Part shown: one piece after another, positions 50,301 to 60,809 of the stretch
Layout: the number at the start of each line of letters is the position of its first letter
Position numbering within the stretch: position 1 is the first letter of the stretch
Program-made: the position numbers and the translations under genes
Notes under the pieces: generated by a model
The model's database searches: none
What the model saw: only the letters and a program-made list of their open reading frames with translations
What the model was told of the DNA's origin: nothing
Assembly: GCA_002221725.1 (NCBI GenBank)
Contig: NJFT01000191.1
Location: 1 to 64,000, forward strand
Direction of reading: 5' to 3'
DNA from: Scedosporium boydii
Taxonomy: Eukaryota; Ascomycota; Sordariomycetes; Microascales; Microascaceae
Length of the DNA: 64,000 nt

Positions 50301-53300
50301 GAAAGCGAGAGGGCGCTCGCGCTAGACAAGGAGGAGATTTTCAAACGCTTGCAATTGCGCGAGGCAGAGCTTGAAGATAAGCTGGCTGGTGCTCTTGATG
50401 ACCAGGAGAGGCTTGAGGACCAATTGGATGATCTGTTAGCGGCCAAGAAACAAGCGGAGGTGGAGGTAGAGAAATATCGATCCCAACTGGAGCAAGCTGC
50501 TGGTCTTATTGCCCGCCTCGAGGACGAAAAACAAATACTCGCCCAAAAGGTTGTCGACCTCGAGGCGGCGATCGAAGACATTTCACAGAAGCAGTCCCAG
50601 CGAAGCGAGCAAGAGGCTCTCCTAGAGGAGGAGGTCAAGATGCTTCAGAGCCAGCTAGCGATGAAAGATAGAAAGACGAAGGATCTTGAGAGCAGGCTTC
50701 TTAAGGCCGATCAAGATCTAGAAATCAAGCTCCACACCGCCCAGAAGGAGCTCCAGTCCTCGAAACTTAGGGAGCAGCACCTTGCCCGGGAGAACCGAGA
50801 CGTTCAACAACAGCTTTCGCAACTGTCTAAGACTTCAACAGACTACGAGGATTTGGTCAGGAAGAAGGAAAGCGAGTTGGCCTTACTCCGAAGTGACAAT
50901 AAGAAGTATGAGATGGAGCGACGTGACTTTGAAGCGCAAAAGGCTGCCTTGATCGAGGAGAAGCAAACGGCGACGAATCGGATGCGGGAGATCCATGCCG
51001 AGATTACCGCAATGAAGTCTCAACAGTCTCAACTACAACGGGAGGCTGAAGACGCGAGGAGCCTGCTACAGGCACGCCTATCCGAGGACGCTCAAGCAGA
51101 CCAGAACCGCAAACTTCTAGAGGATCAAATCAAGGACCTAAAGGAAGAACTCTACAATACTCAAATGGACCTCAGCAGAGAACGACAATCCCGAGACGAC
51201 GTTCTTCTCCTCGGCGAGCACAAGTACGAAACGCTCAAGGAGGAGTATGACAGACTTAACGAGTCCAAGATTATCATCGAAAAGGAGCTTTACGTCCAGC
51301 AAGACACCTTACGCCGAACTATGGAGGCGCGCGCGACTGCGGAAAAGGAGCGAGACGAGGCGCGTGATGAAATCCGGCGCCTTCGAGCGGCGAAGGCCCA
51401 GGCGGAGGAGGCGAGGATCGAGGCCGAACTCGCAGGTGAAAAGATGGCCAGCAAGGTCGCCCGCGACCGGGAAGCTAGTTTGATGAAGGACCTTGATGCT
51501 GCTCATGAGCGCCTTCAGTGGTTTGAGGTTGAGTGTGCCAACCTGAACCAGAAGGTCGAGGATCTAAACAAACTCATCCTCGAGTCTGGCAACTTTGGCT
51601 TGAAGAATGACCAAGCCAAGGAAAGACTGGAACGAGAACTAGCCACGGTCAAGAGTCGCCTCGCGGCGTCGGAAAATGATAACCGCGCCCTCCTCAACAA
51701 GCTGCAGCACAAGGGTTTGGAAATTGCCAGGTCTACCTCCCGGGCCAACGAAGCCTCCCGTAACCAAGCCATGTCGATGCAAAGAGAAAAGGCTAGGCTC
51801 GAGGAGCAAAATAATAAGCTTCATAAGCAACTCGAGGAATCTCAGCTTAGCGTCGCATCGCTAGAGAAGAAGGTTGAAAAACTCTTACTTAACCTCGAAG
51901 ATCTTAACCATGAGGTGGCCCGCGAGCTCAAGACAAGTCGGAACGCGGAAAAAATGTCGTCCAACTTCACAGTTCAACTTGCGGAGGCCAACCGCACCAT
52001 TGAGTCTGAGAGGCAGCTCCGAACACAGGCCCAAGGTACGGTGCGCACGCTTCAGGCCACGCTTGATTCTCGCGACCAGGAATTGCAGGACCTTCGCGAT
52101 CAGATGCTTAGTGTCCTCAAAACTCTCGATCCGGCGGCAAACCTCGTTCCACCGCAAACGAACGGCGCTGCTGCGGATAAATACCTCGCGAAGAATTTCG
52201 ACCTCATCCGTAAGATTGAAGAACTCCAGCAAAACCTTAGGGTACAGACAGCGGCACGATCAAGCGCAGAGAACCAGCTGGCAGACCTCCGCGCCTCTCG
52301 GGCTAGCGAGTCTCCCAGCCGACCCAGGTTGGAGGAGATTCCCCTCAATGAGGCGCCGTTTAACCGATCGCCTACTCAGAGGCACTCCAAGCTCCACGGC
52401 CGTCGCTTCTCTAATGTCTCAACTCCGAACAGGAAACTCGGTCTCAACGATGCTGATCTTCAGGATTCCGTTAGATCGGATCGTACGGCCGATATCCTGA
52501 GCTTCAACAACCGCATGGACCTCAAGGCCGAGGTTGAGGAGCTCCAGAACCAGCTTCAACTAGCACAGATGCAGAACCGACACCTCCAGAGCCAGCTGGA
52601 CAGGATGACTCCAGGGCCGGATAGCATCCTCGATGAAAGTCCCTCTCTCCGTAGAATGCAGAAACTTGAGCAAGCCAACAGCCGCCTCCAGGAAATGCTC
52701 GATGACTCTGCTAAGAAGGTTTCCGCATTGGAGCGAAGCATCAGGTCTGGCGAACTCTCTCTACGTGATCTGCAAACTCGCTCTCATGAAGAGATTCTCG
52801 ATGTACTTAATAGCCAAGAGGAGTCAAGGAAGTCGCTCATTGCCAGCCATAAGGACGCCGTGGCAGAACTCTCAGACATCAAAGCACAATTCGAGAAAAC
52901 CAGACATGAGCGAGCCAAGGCCGAGGTAGAGCTGCGCGATGCTAGATCCGACCTCGAGGAGATGTCGTTGGCAAGGGAACAGGAGGCGGCGAGCCGTAAT
53001 CAGCTTCTTCAAGAGTTTGCTGATCTCCAGATCAGACTAGATGCCGAGACATCTAAGCTCGCCGACGTGACATCTAGCTTGAATCTCTACAAGAGCCGTG
53101 CAGACGCGTACTTCAACAAGCTTGAGCAGGCTGAGATCGCGGTTCTCAAGGCGAGCCGCGCTGAGCAGTTTGCCAAGGCTCAGGCGAAGGAAGCGGAGGA
53201 CACTTGCGCCGAGATCATGGCGGAGCGGAAGAAGATGGATGCCTCGATCGAAGATCTTCAGCGCCAGAACCAGAAACTCGAGGAGAAGTTTGAGGACGTC

Positions 53301-54669
53301 TCAACCGACCTCGAAGCCGCCCTCCAGTCGAAGAAGCGTCTTCAGCACGAGTTGGAGGACTACCGAAACCAACGCGCAATGGACATTGAGGACAAGGAAT
53401 CGAGCATGGAGCAGACGCGTAAGAAGTATCAGGCCGAGTTCGCGACGCTGACCAAGGAGCTCGACCTCGCTAGGGAGGAGAAGCTATTCAAGCAAGCTGA
53501 GATTGTGAGACTTCGAGAAGAGCTCGACGATCTTAGGTCTAAGTGGGACGATGAAGTGCTCAATAGCTCTACCTGGTCTAAGGAGAAATCTCGACTCGAA
53601 ACAGCGCTCGCCGATGTGGTTTCCTCGCGAGATGAAGCCGTCGATGCCCACAAGGAAGCACAGGGCAAGATTGTCTCCCTCCTGTCGCAGGTGCGCAACC
53701 TCCGCAGCTCAGTCGACGACGTTACCGCGGAGCGCGACGCGCTTCTTAGAGAGAAGCGCAGCATTGAGATTCGCCTTGAGGAAGCTATGTCTGGGCTGGA
53801 CGATCTTACCAGAGGAGAGAACCCGTCCCTGCGCGATGCTGCCAACATGGACAAGGAGATTTTGGACTTGAAGTCGAAGCTCGCGCAGCAGGAGGATATC
53901 GCTTTGGCCGCGGTAGAAAAGATGAGGCGATCCGAGGCTCTTTCTGCAGAAATTCAGAAGGATGCGCTCGTGGAGAGGGAGCAGAGCGCGCAGCTCCAAA
54001 AGGACAAGGCAGCCCTAGAAAAGGCCCTCAATGAGGTCCAAGTCAAGCTCGTCGACCTTGAAACGAAGGGATACTCTAGCGCAAGCCAGGACATCAAATT
54101 CCTTCACAAGCGTATTCAAGAGGTATGTGCTTTATTTTCCCCCGGTTTTCACAGTTTACGATTTTGCTTTACACTACTAACAACCATTTTCATAACAGCT
54201 TGAAAACCAACTCGAGACGCAGGAAGAAGAGCGAACCAAGTCCCAGCGCTCGGTCCGAAACGTTGACCGAGTCGTGAAGGACCTCCAAAGTCAGATTGAG
54301 CGCAAGGACAAGCAAAACGCGCACCTAGCTGACGACGTGGCACGCTTCCAGGAGAAGGTCACCAAACTTCTCCAGACCATTGACGAGCTCCAGGCGTCAG
54401 AGTCTACGAGCCAATTGTCGGCGCGGCGGGCGGACAGGGAGTTGCGCGAGGAGCGGGAGAAGTGCCTAAGGCTCGAGCACGAGCTGGAAGGATGGAAGTC
54501 TCTTAGGACGGAGAAGGGTTCATCCATAGGAAGCATCGGCAGAACAGGTACTTCGGGGACGTGGAGGTCGTCGCTTGGAGTGACGTGTGAGGATGAGAGT
54601 GAGATCGAGGTGCCCAAGCGGAAGTCGAGCATTAGTCGTGTGCCGAGCATGACGAAGGGCTTCTTGTAA
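47307..54669 (+). CDS. myoB: Class II (conventional) myosin heavy chain, 2403 aa
   Basis: Exons 47307-47756, 47832-54122 and 54199-54669 give 7212 nt. The 75- and 76-bp introns have GTATGT donors and ATTAG or ATAACAG acceptors; both are phase 0. After a Ser/Pro-rich leader comes the SH3-like N-domain (RYVWLKDQKTAFVKGWVVEE). The motor follows: P-loop GESGAGKT at about 261-268, switch I NNNSSRFG at 319-326, and switch II DIAGFEIFE at 549-557. One IQ motif (QAVARGYVRRRIAYKRL) starts near 871. A coiled-coil tail runs from about 920 to 2300. It is broken by a Ser/Pro/Arg-rich non-helical hinge near 1640-1707. A Ser-rich non-helical tailpiece ends KGFL. Motor plus long coiled coil defines class II, which acts with actin at the cytokinetic ring and in septum formation. 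The start is the first of two close Mets (MAPSAPTMAQRR). Confidence 0.97.
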
Positions 54670-55322
54670 GGGGAGAAGGGAAGTTGCATATGGAGTTTTT
54701 ATTGTGTACGACAGTGGGATTTAGGCGGTGTGCGGGTATGGATGGAAGACGATGGCGAAAGGCGAGCATGCGTTCTGGCATTTTTTCTGTATTGCTTTTC
54801 GAAGGACTTAATTGGGTTAACACGGTTTCTTGGTGCAACTGGAATATGGTTATCTTTTTTGATTGTCTTGGAAGCATGAGTACGAAGTATCACGGAGTCA
54901 TGTAGTAATGAGTACACTGCATTTATCCAAGATGTTGTTTGCCGTTTTTGTTATGAGGCTGTGGTAGTACTACTTCACCGCAAAGTAGACTGGAAATCGA
55001 GACGAAGAGGGACTCGTGGACTTGGTGGAGATGAGAAAATGGTTGGCCTGGGACTGGTAGGTGGGCTCTCTTCACCGTCGCACACAGAGTGCGTTTACGC
55101 ATGAAGGACAAACATTCCATGAAGCAGGGCTCGAATACTGGTTGTATATATCGGAGAATGCCCTTCTTCCTTCAACCATGACCGAGTATCCTGATGTCCC
55201 CCCGGCTCTTACCTGAGTGTTTCGTGAACAAAGAGAGGTCTTCTGACACAGGAACCCCGTCGAGGCTACCATCCATCCCAACTGAACACCAAATCAAAAG
55301 ACACTTCTCTTCGAAACCAAAC
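54670..55322. other. Intergenic: myoB 3' UTR and upstream of the next gene
   Basis: No gene supported. Contains one exact 9-mer (54881-54889) about 210 bp after the myoB stop codon. Confidence 0.5.
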
Positions 55323-56348
55323 ATGGGGGATCTAGTTTTCCTCCCAGACGCGCCCGTAGCGTCGGCGTCCGACTACGAGTCCTCACTTTCCTCGGCCAGT
55401 TCTTTCAGTTGCGCTGGGTCCCACGAGGAGTTTGAGTGCCGGTGGTGCTGCACGAACAGGACTACCAACAGATGCCGTGGCTCGAGATGGTTCGGGGGTG
55501 GAGAGGACTGCTGTGGGCATGGAGCGGCGGACTTTTGTGATGGTGGGTGTTGTGGTGCCGGTCTGCCTGCTGGGTGCGCGCTTGATCGTGTAAGTTCAAC
55601 CGCAAGGCGTGTGTGGTTTCTTCCTTTTGCTGAAAGAGAACGATAGACCACCCATGGGACGTGCCAGCCAGGTGGTCACTACAACAATCAGTTCTACATA
55701 GATCTACGTCCTCGGAAGAAGCGCCCATGGTGGAAATGCGGCTGGAACAGGTCAGTTGAATGCTGTTGTGAGGATTCATCAACGGGGTGGAAATGGTGGC
55801 GTCGACGAAGGAGGACGTGGCCGAGGAGAAGAAGGGACAAGAAATATGTGCAGAACAATAATTACTACGACATGCGGGACAGGGGTGGTAGATTTAGTGA
55901 GGGTTCGGGTGAGGATGAGTATGAGGGTGATGACGAGGAAGTGCGGCGCCCGATGCGGCGGCCAAGACTGGTGCGGAAGACAACCTTCACAAGGCGAGCG
56001 CCTCGGGGTAGGGGGGGCAGGAAGGAGAGAAAAGAGAGGCCGAGGATTGGAAGAGGACATGGAAGGATGAAGAGAATTCATAAGCGGGCCGTGGACCAGA
56101 CGAGAAAGAGAAGCATCGAGATTGAGGCTATGTTAAGTGACAGTGATTTTAGCGAGCTTGAGGATAGTGGCCTGGAGAGCGAGCGGGGGGAGGCTCGAGA
56201 AAAGGACGCGGTGATCGAGACTCTGAGGGAAGAGCTTAGGAGGCTGCGGAACTTGTCTCGCGAGGAGAGTGATGAACTCGGAGAGAGGAGGAGGAGTCGG
56301 CGCGCTTCGAGGGAGAGCTGGGCTGGGAGAACCAGGCATAGCATCTAG
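55323..56348 (+). CDS. Unrecognised protein: Cys/Gly-rich N-terminal half, Arg-rich C-terminal half (322 aa)
   Basis: The best model is 55323-55589 joined to 55647-56348 (969 nt), with a 57-bp intron, donor GTAAGT and acceptor GATAG, phase 0. It begins MGDLVFLPDAPVASASDYESS. Exon 1 in this frame ends in a Cys-rich stretch (CRWCCTNRTTNRC, DCCGHGAADFCDGGCC). Exon 2 continues TTHGTCQPGGHYNNQFYIDL, then PRKKRPWWKCGWNR, Trp/Arg-rich sequence and acidic EGSGEDEYEGDDEE. It ends with basic and helical charged segments (VIETLREELRRLRNL). In exon 1 the +1-shifted frame is also open from about 55362 to the intron and encodes a membrane-like segment (TFVMVGVVVPVCLLGARLIV). Exon 2 is secure; the frame of the last part of exon 1 is not. 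I do not recognise the family. Confidence 0.55.
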
Positions 56349-56916
56349 GGGCTGCCTAGAATAAGAGAGTATGACGGATCAATGTCTTCCGCTCATCCTC
56401 ATCTTTGATCGAGTAACTTGCAATATCACTCGTCTTTCACTTCTTCTTTTTCTCCCCATTTCCCCGTATTTCCTTTGGCTCTTCTCCGTCCCCTGGTCTG
56501 TGTAAGTGAATTGATGGCATCGGGAAAAAGATCAATGATGTATCCCACACGTGTAGGCTGCGTCCATCTTGTGCTTTCAGAAGTACCGAGGTACCGAGTA
56601 CAACCAGAAATCGACCCACAACCGGAGCTACCCCTCCTCGTCCCTCAAGGCTGACGAATGAATTGGAGAAATGCAGGGATAATCTTCTACCAATCTGTCA
56701 TTGGCCAGTTCCTGAAATGTCAATTAGATGACGTATGAGGCGAGACAAAATCTTTGATTATTGGTCAAATCTTAAGCCTCTCATCACGTGCTGAAACGAG
56801 GCTACCGCCGGTAAATTTTCCCTCCTTCGAGCTTCAAGAATGAGCATTCATGTGCTCCGGAGCATCTTCAAAGCTCACCCGGCTCATCCTGTAGATGAGA
56901 CCACCCACCACCCCCA
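56349..56916. other. Intergenic upstream of mtg1
   Basis: 568 bp with no gene. It probably holds the 3' UTR of the preceding gene and the mtg1 promoter. Contains the small tandem GTACCGAGGTACCGAG near 56583-56598 but no exact 9-mer. Confidence 0.5.
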
Positions 56917-58047
56917 ATGTCCAAACAATGGACCCGCACCTTCCAATCCGCCGCGCGTAGCGCCTCGCAACCCCCGCCCTCCGTCATCACCCCACCCGTA
57001 ACCCACCCCTTCACCCCGCGAGCAACCTACGATGTCCCCGCCTCTATCCCGCGCTCCTACTACCTAGGCCACCATGCCGCCGGCCTCCGCGCCATCGCCA
57101 CCAAACTCTCCTCCATAGGCCTCGTCCTCGAATGCCGCGACTTCCGCGTGCCCCTCACATCGTGGAACCCACTTCTCGAGCGCACTCTTACGGGTCCCCG
57201 CCGGCTCGTCGTGTATACTAAGACCGATCTCGGAACCGATGAGGCTGGGAGGGGCGCGCAGGTGAAGCGGGCTCTCAAGGAGCTGCATAGGACTCGGCCG
57301 GGAGAGAGCGCAATATTCGTGGGCAAGGGGAACACCAAACATGAGCTGTTGCGGGAGATCCGAGACGTCGCGCGAGAATATGATGCGCTTACGGGCTTGA
57401 GGACCTTCGTCGTCGGCATGCCCAACGTAGGCAAGAGCACGCTGCTGAACGCTCTGAGGAAGGAAGGGATGAAGACCAAGACCAAAGTCGCCATCACGGG
57501 GAACCACCCCGGCGTGACGCGGAAACTGAGTACGCCTGTGCGCATCCTAGGCGGCAAGGATAACCCCGACGAGACCCTCGGCGAGGGCGTTTTTATCGTT
57601 GATACGCCGGGAGTTTTCATGCCCTACGTGTCTTCGCCCGAAAACATGCTCAAACTAGCCCTCGTGCACGGCATCAAGGATAACCTCGTACCCCACGAGA
57701 TCGTCGCCGATTACCTCCTCTACAAGCTGAACCTGGTCAACCCGGCCCTATACGCGAAGTATTCCGAACCGACCAACGATATTAGGCAGTTCCTCACGGG
57801 CGTCGCCAAACGCACGGGGAAGTACGCCAAATCGCGCATGGGCTTTGATATACAGGCTGCCATGTGGATCATAGAGCAATGGCGGAACGGGCACTTGGGC
57901 AGGTTCATTCTAGACGATGTCACGCCCGAGGCGATCGAGGAGAAGAAGGCGGAACTTAATACGACGACGCTAAGTATGAATCAGGCTCGCAAGAGGGAGA
58001 AAGAAGCGCGGAAACAGAGGGCAGAGGAGAAGAGACGGAACGGATGA
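56917..58047 (+). CDS. mtg1: Mitochondrial GTPase 1 (Mtg1, YlqF/RbgA family), 376 aa
   Basis: A single exon with no intron. The family is marked by a circularly permuted G domain, and the motifs appear in that order here: G4 TKTD (101-104), G1 GMPNVGKS (167-174), G2 region HPGVTR (197-202) and G3 DTPG (229-232). G4 reads TKTD rather than NKxD, a substitution tolerated in this family as far as I recall. The first 35 residues are rich in Arg, Ser and Pro and lack acidic residues, as in a mitochondrial targeting peptide. Mtg1 acts in assembly of the large mitoribosomal subunit at the inner membrane and is needed for mitochondrial translation. The C-terminal 60 residues form a charged helix ending KRRNG. 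The length is normal for the family. Confidence 0.95.
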   Translation: MSKQWTRTFQSAARSASQPPPSVITPPVTHPFTPRATYDVPASIPRSYYLGHHAAGLRAIATKLSSIGLVLECRDFRVPLTSWNPLLERTLTGPRRLVVYTKTDLGTDEAGRGAQVKRALKELHRTRPGESAIFVGKGNTKHELLREIRDVAREYDALTGLRTFVVGMPNVGKSTLLNALRKEGMKTKTKVAITGNHPGVTRKLSTPVRILGGKDNPDETLGEGVFIVDTPGVFMPYVSSPENMLKLALVHGIKDNLVPHEIVADYLLYKLNLVNPALYAKYSEPTNDIRQFLTGVAKRTGKYAKSRMGFDIQAAMWIIEQWRNGHLGRFILDDVTPEAIEEKKAELNTTTLSMNQARKREKEARKQRAEEKRRNG

Positions 58048-58690
58048 GTGGGGAAGAAGAAGAGAGAAAGAAAGAAATGAATCTTGTAACCATATAAACT
58101 GTGATACCATTGGGCGAGTTTTTTCAGTTTTGTACACTAGACTTAGAATGAAATGCAATCGCATGAAAATCACGCCCATTATTATGCTCCCAGGAAACCC
58201 AGAACAAAAGCGAGAAACAAACAAGACCTCGCAGGAAAGAGCAAAGCCCAAAAACATCTAAACTTATCCCGTGAGAGGCAGAAAAACGAAGAAAGCCTAC
58301 CGACCGACCCCCGGCGCGTGCTAGGATATCATACTGTTAAAAGAAACAAGAAACTGTTGTGCTGGTCATGCATTCTGCCACCTCGTTGCCCCCGATCTGC
58401 CCATGAAGGGAAATAGAATATAGGATATGACCAAGAAAAGCCGAGGGCCGTGGAAGATAAGAATAGAAATATCAATATAGCCGACTGATTTCCCCGTAGG
58501 ACAAAGGAAACAAGAAAAGAAAACACCAGTTTTTGCCTTGAACCGATAACCATAAAAAACATGGGCTAGTGGCCTCAGAGATACCCAATGCGCCGATACA
58601 AATTATCACGCCGTCCGCCCCTTATGAAGATAACAACAAGGAAAGGTGAACAGCCCCCAAAACGAGCGAGGAGCTGCCCATGGAGACGCG
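58048..58690. other. Convergent 3' region between mtg1 and cti6
   Basis: 643 bp between two stop codons of converging genes. A-rich and noncoding; it probably contains both 3' UTRs, which may overlap. Confidence 0.55.
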
Positions 58691-60809
58691 TCATGACGTG
58701 TATCTGTTTTGCCACTTCACGAGATCCCTTGTGAGCAAGTCCATCATCTCCACGCAGTTCAGCTCCTTGAAACCCTTCGAGGTCGAGACTTGAGAGGCTG
58801 GCGACGCTGCAGGTTCCTCCGAGTTCACCACAGCCGAGCTTGAACCGCCGTTAATTTGTATCTGTGGCGTGCCGTTCCGCTTGTCTTGCTGCTCTGTATC
58901 CTCCGGGGTAGGCTTGAATTCGGTGATGTCTTCGGACGCGAGTTCCACCTGGGTCTTTGCAATAAAGTCCAGGAAGGCCGCCGACCGCCGTTTGAGCTCA
59001 TTGAGAGATATCTTGCTGTGTGGACCAGACTTGGACTTGGAGCTATGCCGGTCTGTCTTATGGCCGCCGTTACTGGGTTCGTCATGTCTTGGAGTATCTC
59101 GAGACATTGACCGTACAGGCGACCGGTCGGCATCATTGTCTCGGTCTTTCGTGTATTGGTTACGCCCCTTACCCTTCTTATGCGTACTCCTCGCGCTCTT
59201 CTTGTGTGTGCTGGTGGTGGTGGTCGGCGGGGGATTTCCGGGCGGCGGAGTGTCGGGGGTAGGTTGTGTCGGGGCGGGCGGTTCGACGCTTGGCTGGACC
59301 TCGGCTGGCTTGCTACTAGCTGCGCGGGTGGCGGCCAGAGGCATCTCCTCTGAGGGGTCGGAATCGACGTCAAGTTGGGCGCTTGACTCCTTCTCGGGAA
59401 CCGTCGCTACGGCGCCTTCGCCACGCCTACGGTCTGCCCGACCTTTCCTCTTGTTTGCCGCCTCCTGTCGGAGTCGCTCTCGCTCTTCCCGCTCGGATTT
59501 TTCTTTTTGCGAGCGGGAGCTGCGGGACTTTTTGGAGGAGCCGTTCCTTGTGACTGCACCATCATCCGAATCATCCTGAATATCGCTCTTCGGAGGATCG
59601 GAAGGGGGCGATGGCGACCGCGAGCTCGTTCGCTGCCTTTTGACGCTCGTGGAGTTCCTGGAAAGGGAGATGCACTGTTAGTTATATCCGCCATATCTCT
59701 TCCAGTGCCGTCATGTAGTTTTGGAGCTAGGTTTACGTACTCTTCGCTATCGCTCCGGCCACGCTTGTTGCGTCTCGTGGAGATCTCGTCCTGTACAACC
59801 ACCAACTCTTTGCTCGCCTCGATAGCGCGGCGCAATTGGTCTTCTTCATCATATGCAGCCTCGCGGCTGTTCATTGTGGAGCGTCGCTTCGAGGTCTGTG
59901 AGGCTGAAGATGTCCGCTCCGCTTTGCCAGCCCCAGTTTTGGGCGAGCGGGCACCCTCTTTGGCGATTGAGGCAGATCGGGAGGCTCGCGTTGCCCGGTG
60001 GAGAGGTAGGTAGGTCGAGTATCGCTGGCTGTTTCAATTTGAACAAGCATGTTAGCAACCCTTGTAGCAAGAATATGCAGAGAATCGAATTGTGACAAGC
60101 TCGGGGGTGTCGGCGAAGTCAGGCAGGGCTCATTGTTTTTCAGCTCCTAGAGATCACCGCCGCGGCGACCTCGGCGCGACGTTCCGGAGTAAGAGAAAAA
60201 ACAATCAGATACGAATTAAACTCATGCTTACCCATTACTAGCCTTGTGAATTTTGTGCAGGTCTTTCCGGCACTTTTCGCAAAAGTATTCGTCGGGGGAG
60301 CTCTCCTCTGTCATGATTCCGACACAGGCTCCGTGCTGCCATACCTTGCAGATATCGCATTGCACATAGAAGCCAGATATGTCGTCTGCGACATCGAGAG
60401 CAGTCAATATTATAGAGTCTGGGGCGTCTCTCGCCTGTTTGGTTTCGGGGTCAAGGGGTGGAGGGCCGGGGTAGTCGTCGAACCCGCAAATGCAGCGGAC
60501 GGCCTCGTCATCCTCTTGAATATCATCGCTTCCGTTGGCCATGTCTACAGAGTCTTGTCTCGATAGTTTATCTCGATCTTCGTCGTAGCCGCGTCGTCGG
60601 CGGCGAAGCAGGTGGGTGTCGTCAAGGTCTTCGGGCGGCTCTGACGACAGGGATGCGCTCGGGGTCGATTTGCCTGAGGAGGGCTTGTTTCCGGATCTCG
60701 TATTGCGTTCGATACGACCAGAGGTCGTAGATGATGCCGAGGAGGATTGCTGTGACTGTGAATTGCTTGTGCGGGCTCTGGAGGATCGTCTGGGGGATGG
60801 TGGTGCCAT
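58691..60809 (-). CDS. cti6: PHD-finger protein, Cti6-like (610 aa)
   Basis: Exons 60809-60232, 60028-59741 and 59657-58691 total 1833 nt. Introns of 203 and 83 bp have GTAAGC/AACAG and GTACGT/TTCCAG; the second has an ACTAAC branch site. The N-terminal 100 residues are Ser/Arg-rich. A C4HC3 PHD finger spans about 106-180 with ligands C106, C108, C151, C154, H159, C162, C177 and C180 (CICG...VQCDICKVWQHGACVGI...YFCEKCRKDLHK). This sequence closely resembles yeast Cti6, a PHD subunit of the Rpd3L histone deacetylase complex that reads methylated histone H3. Directly after the finger comes the conserved QRYSTYLPL. The rest is low-complexity, basic and Ser/Pro-rich. It ends in a conserved-looking helix (LNCVEMMDLLTRDLVKWQNRY). 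The role in HDAC recruitment is by homology. Confidence 0.9.
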
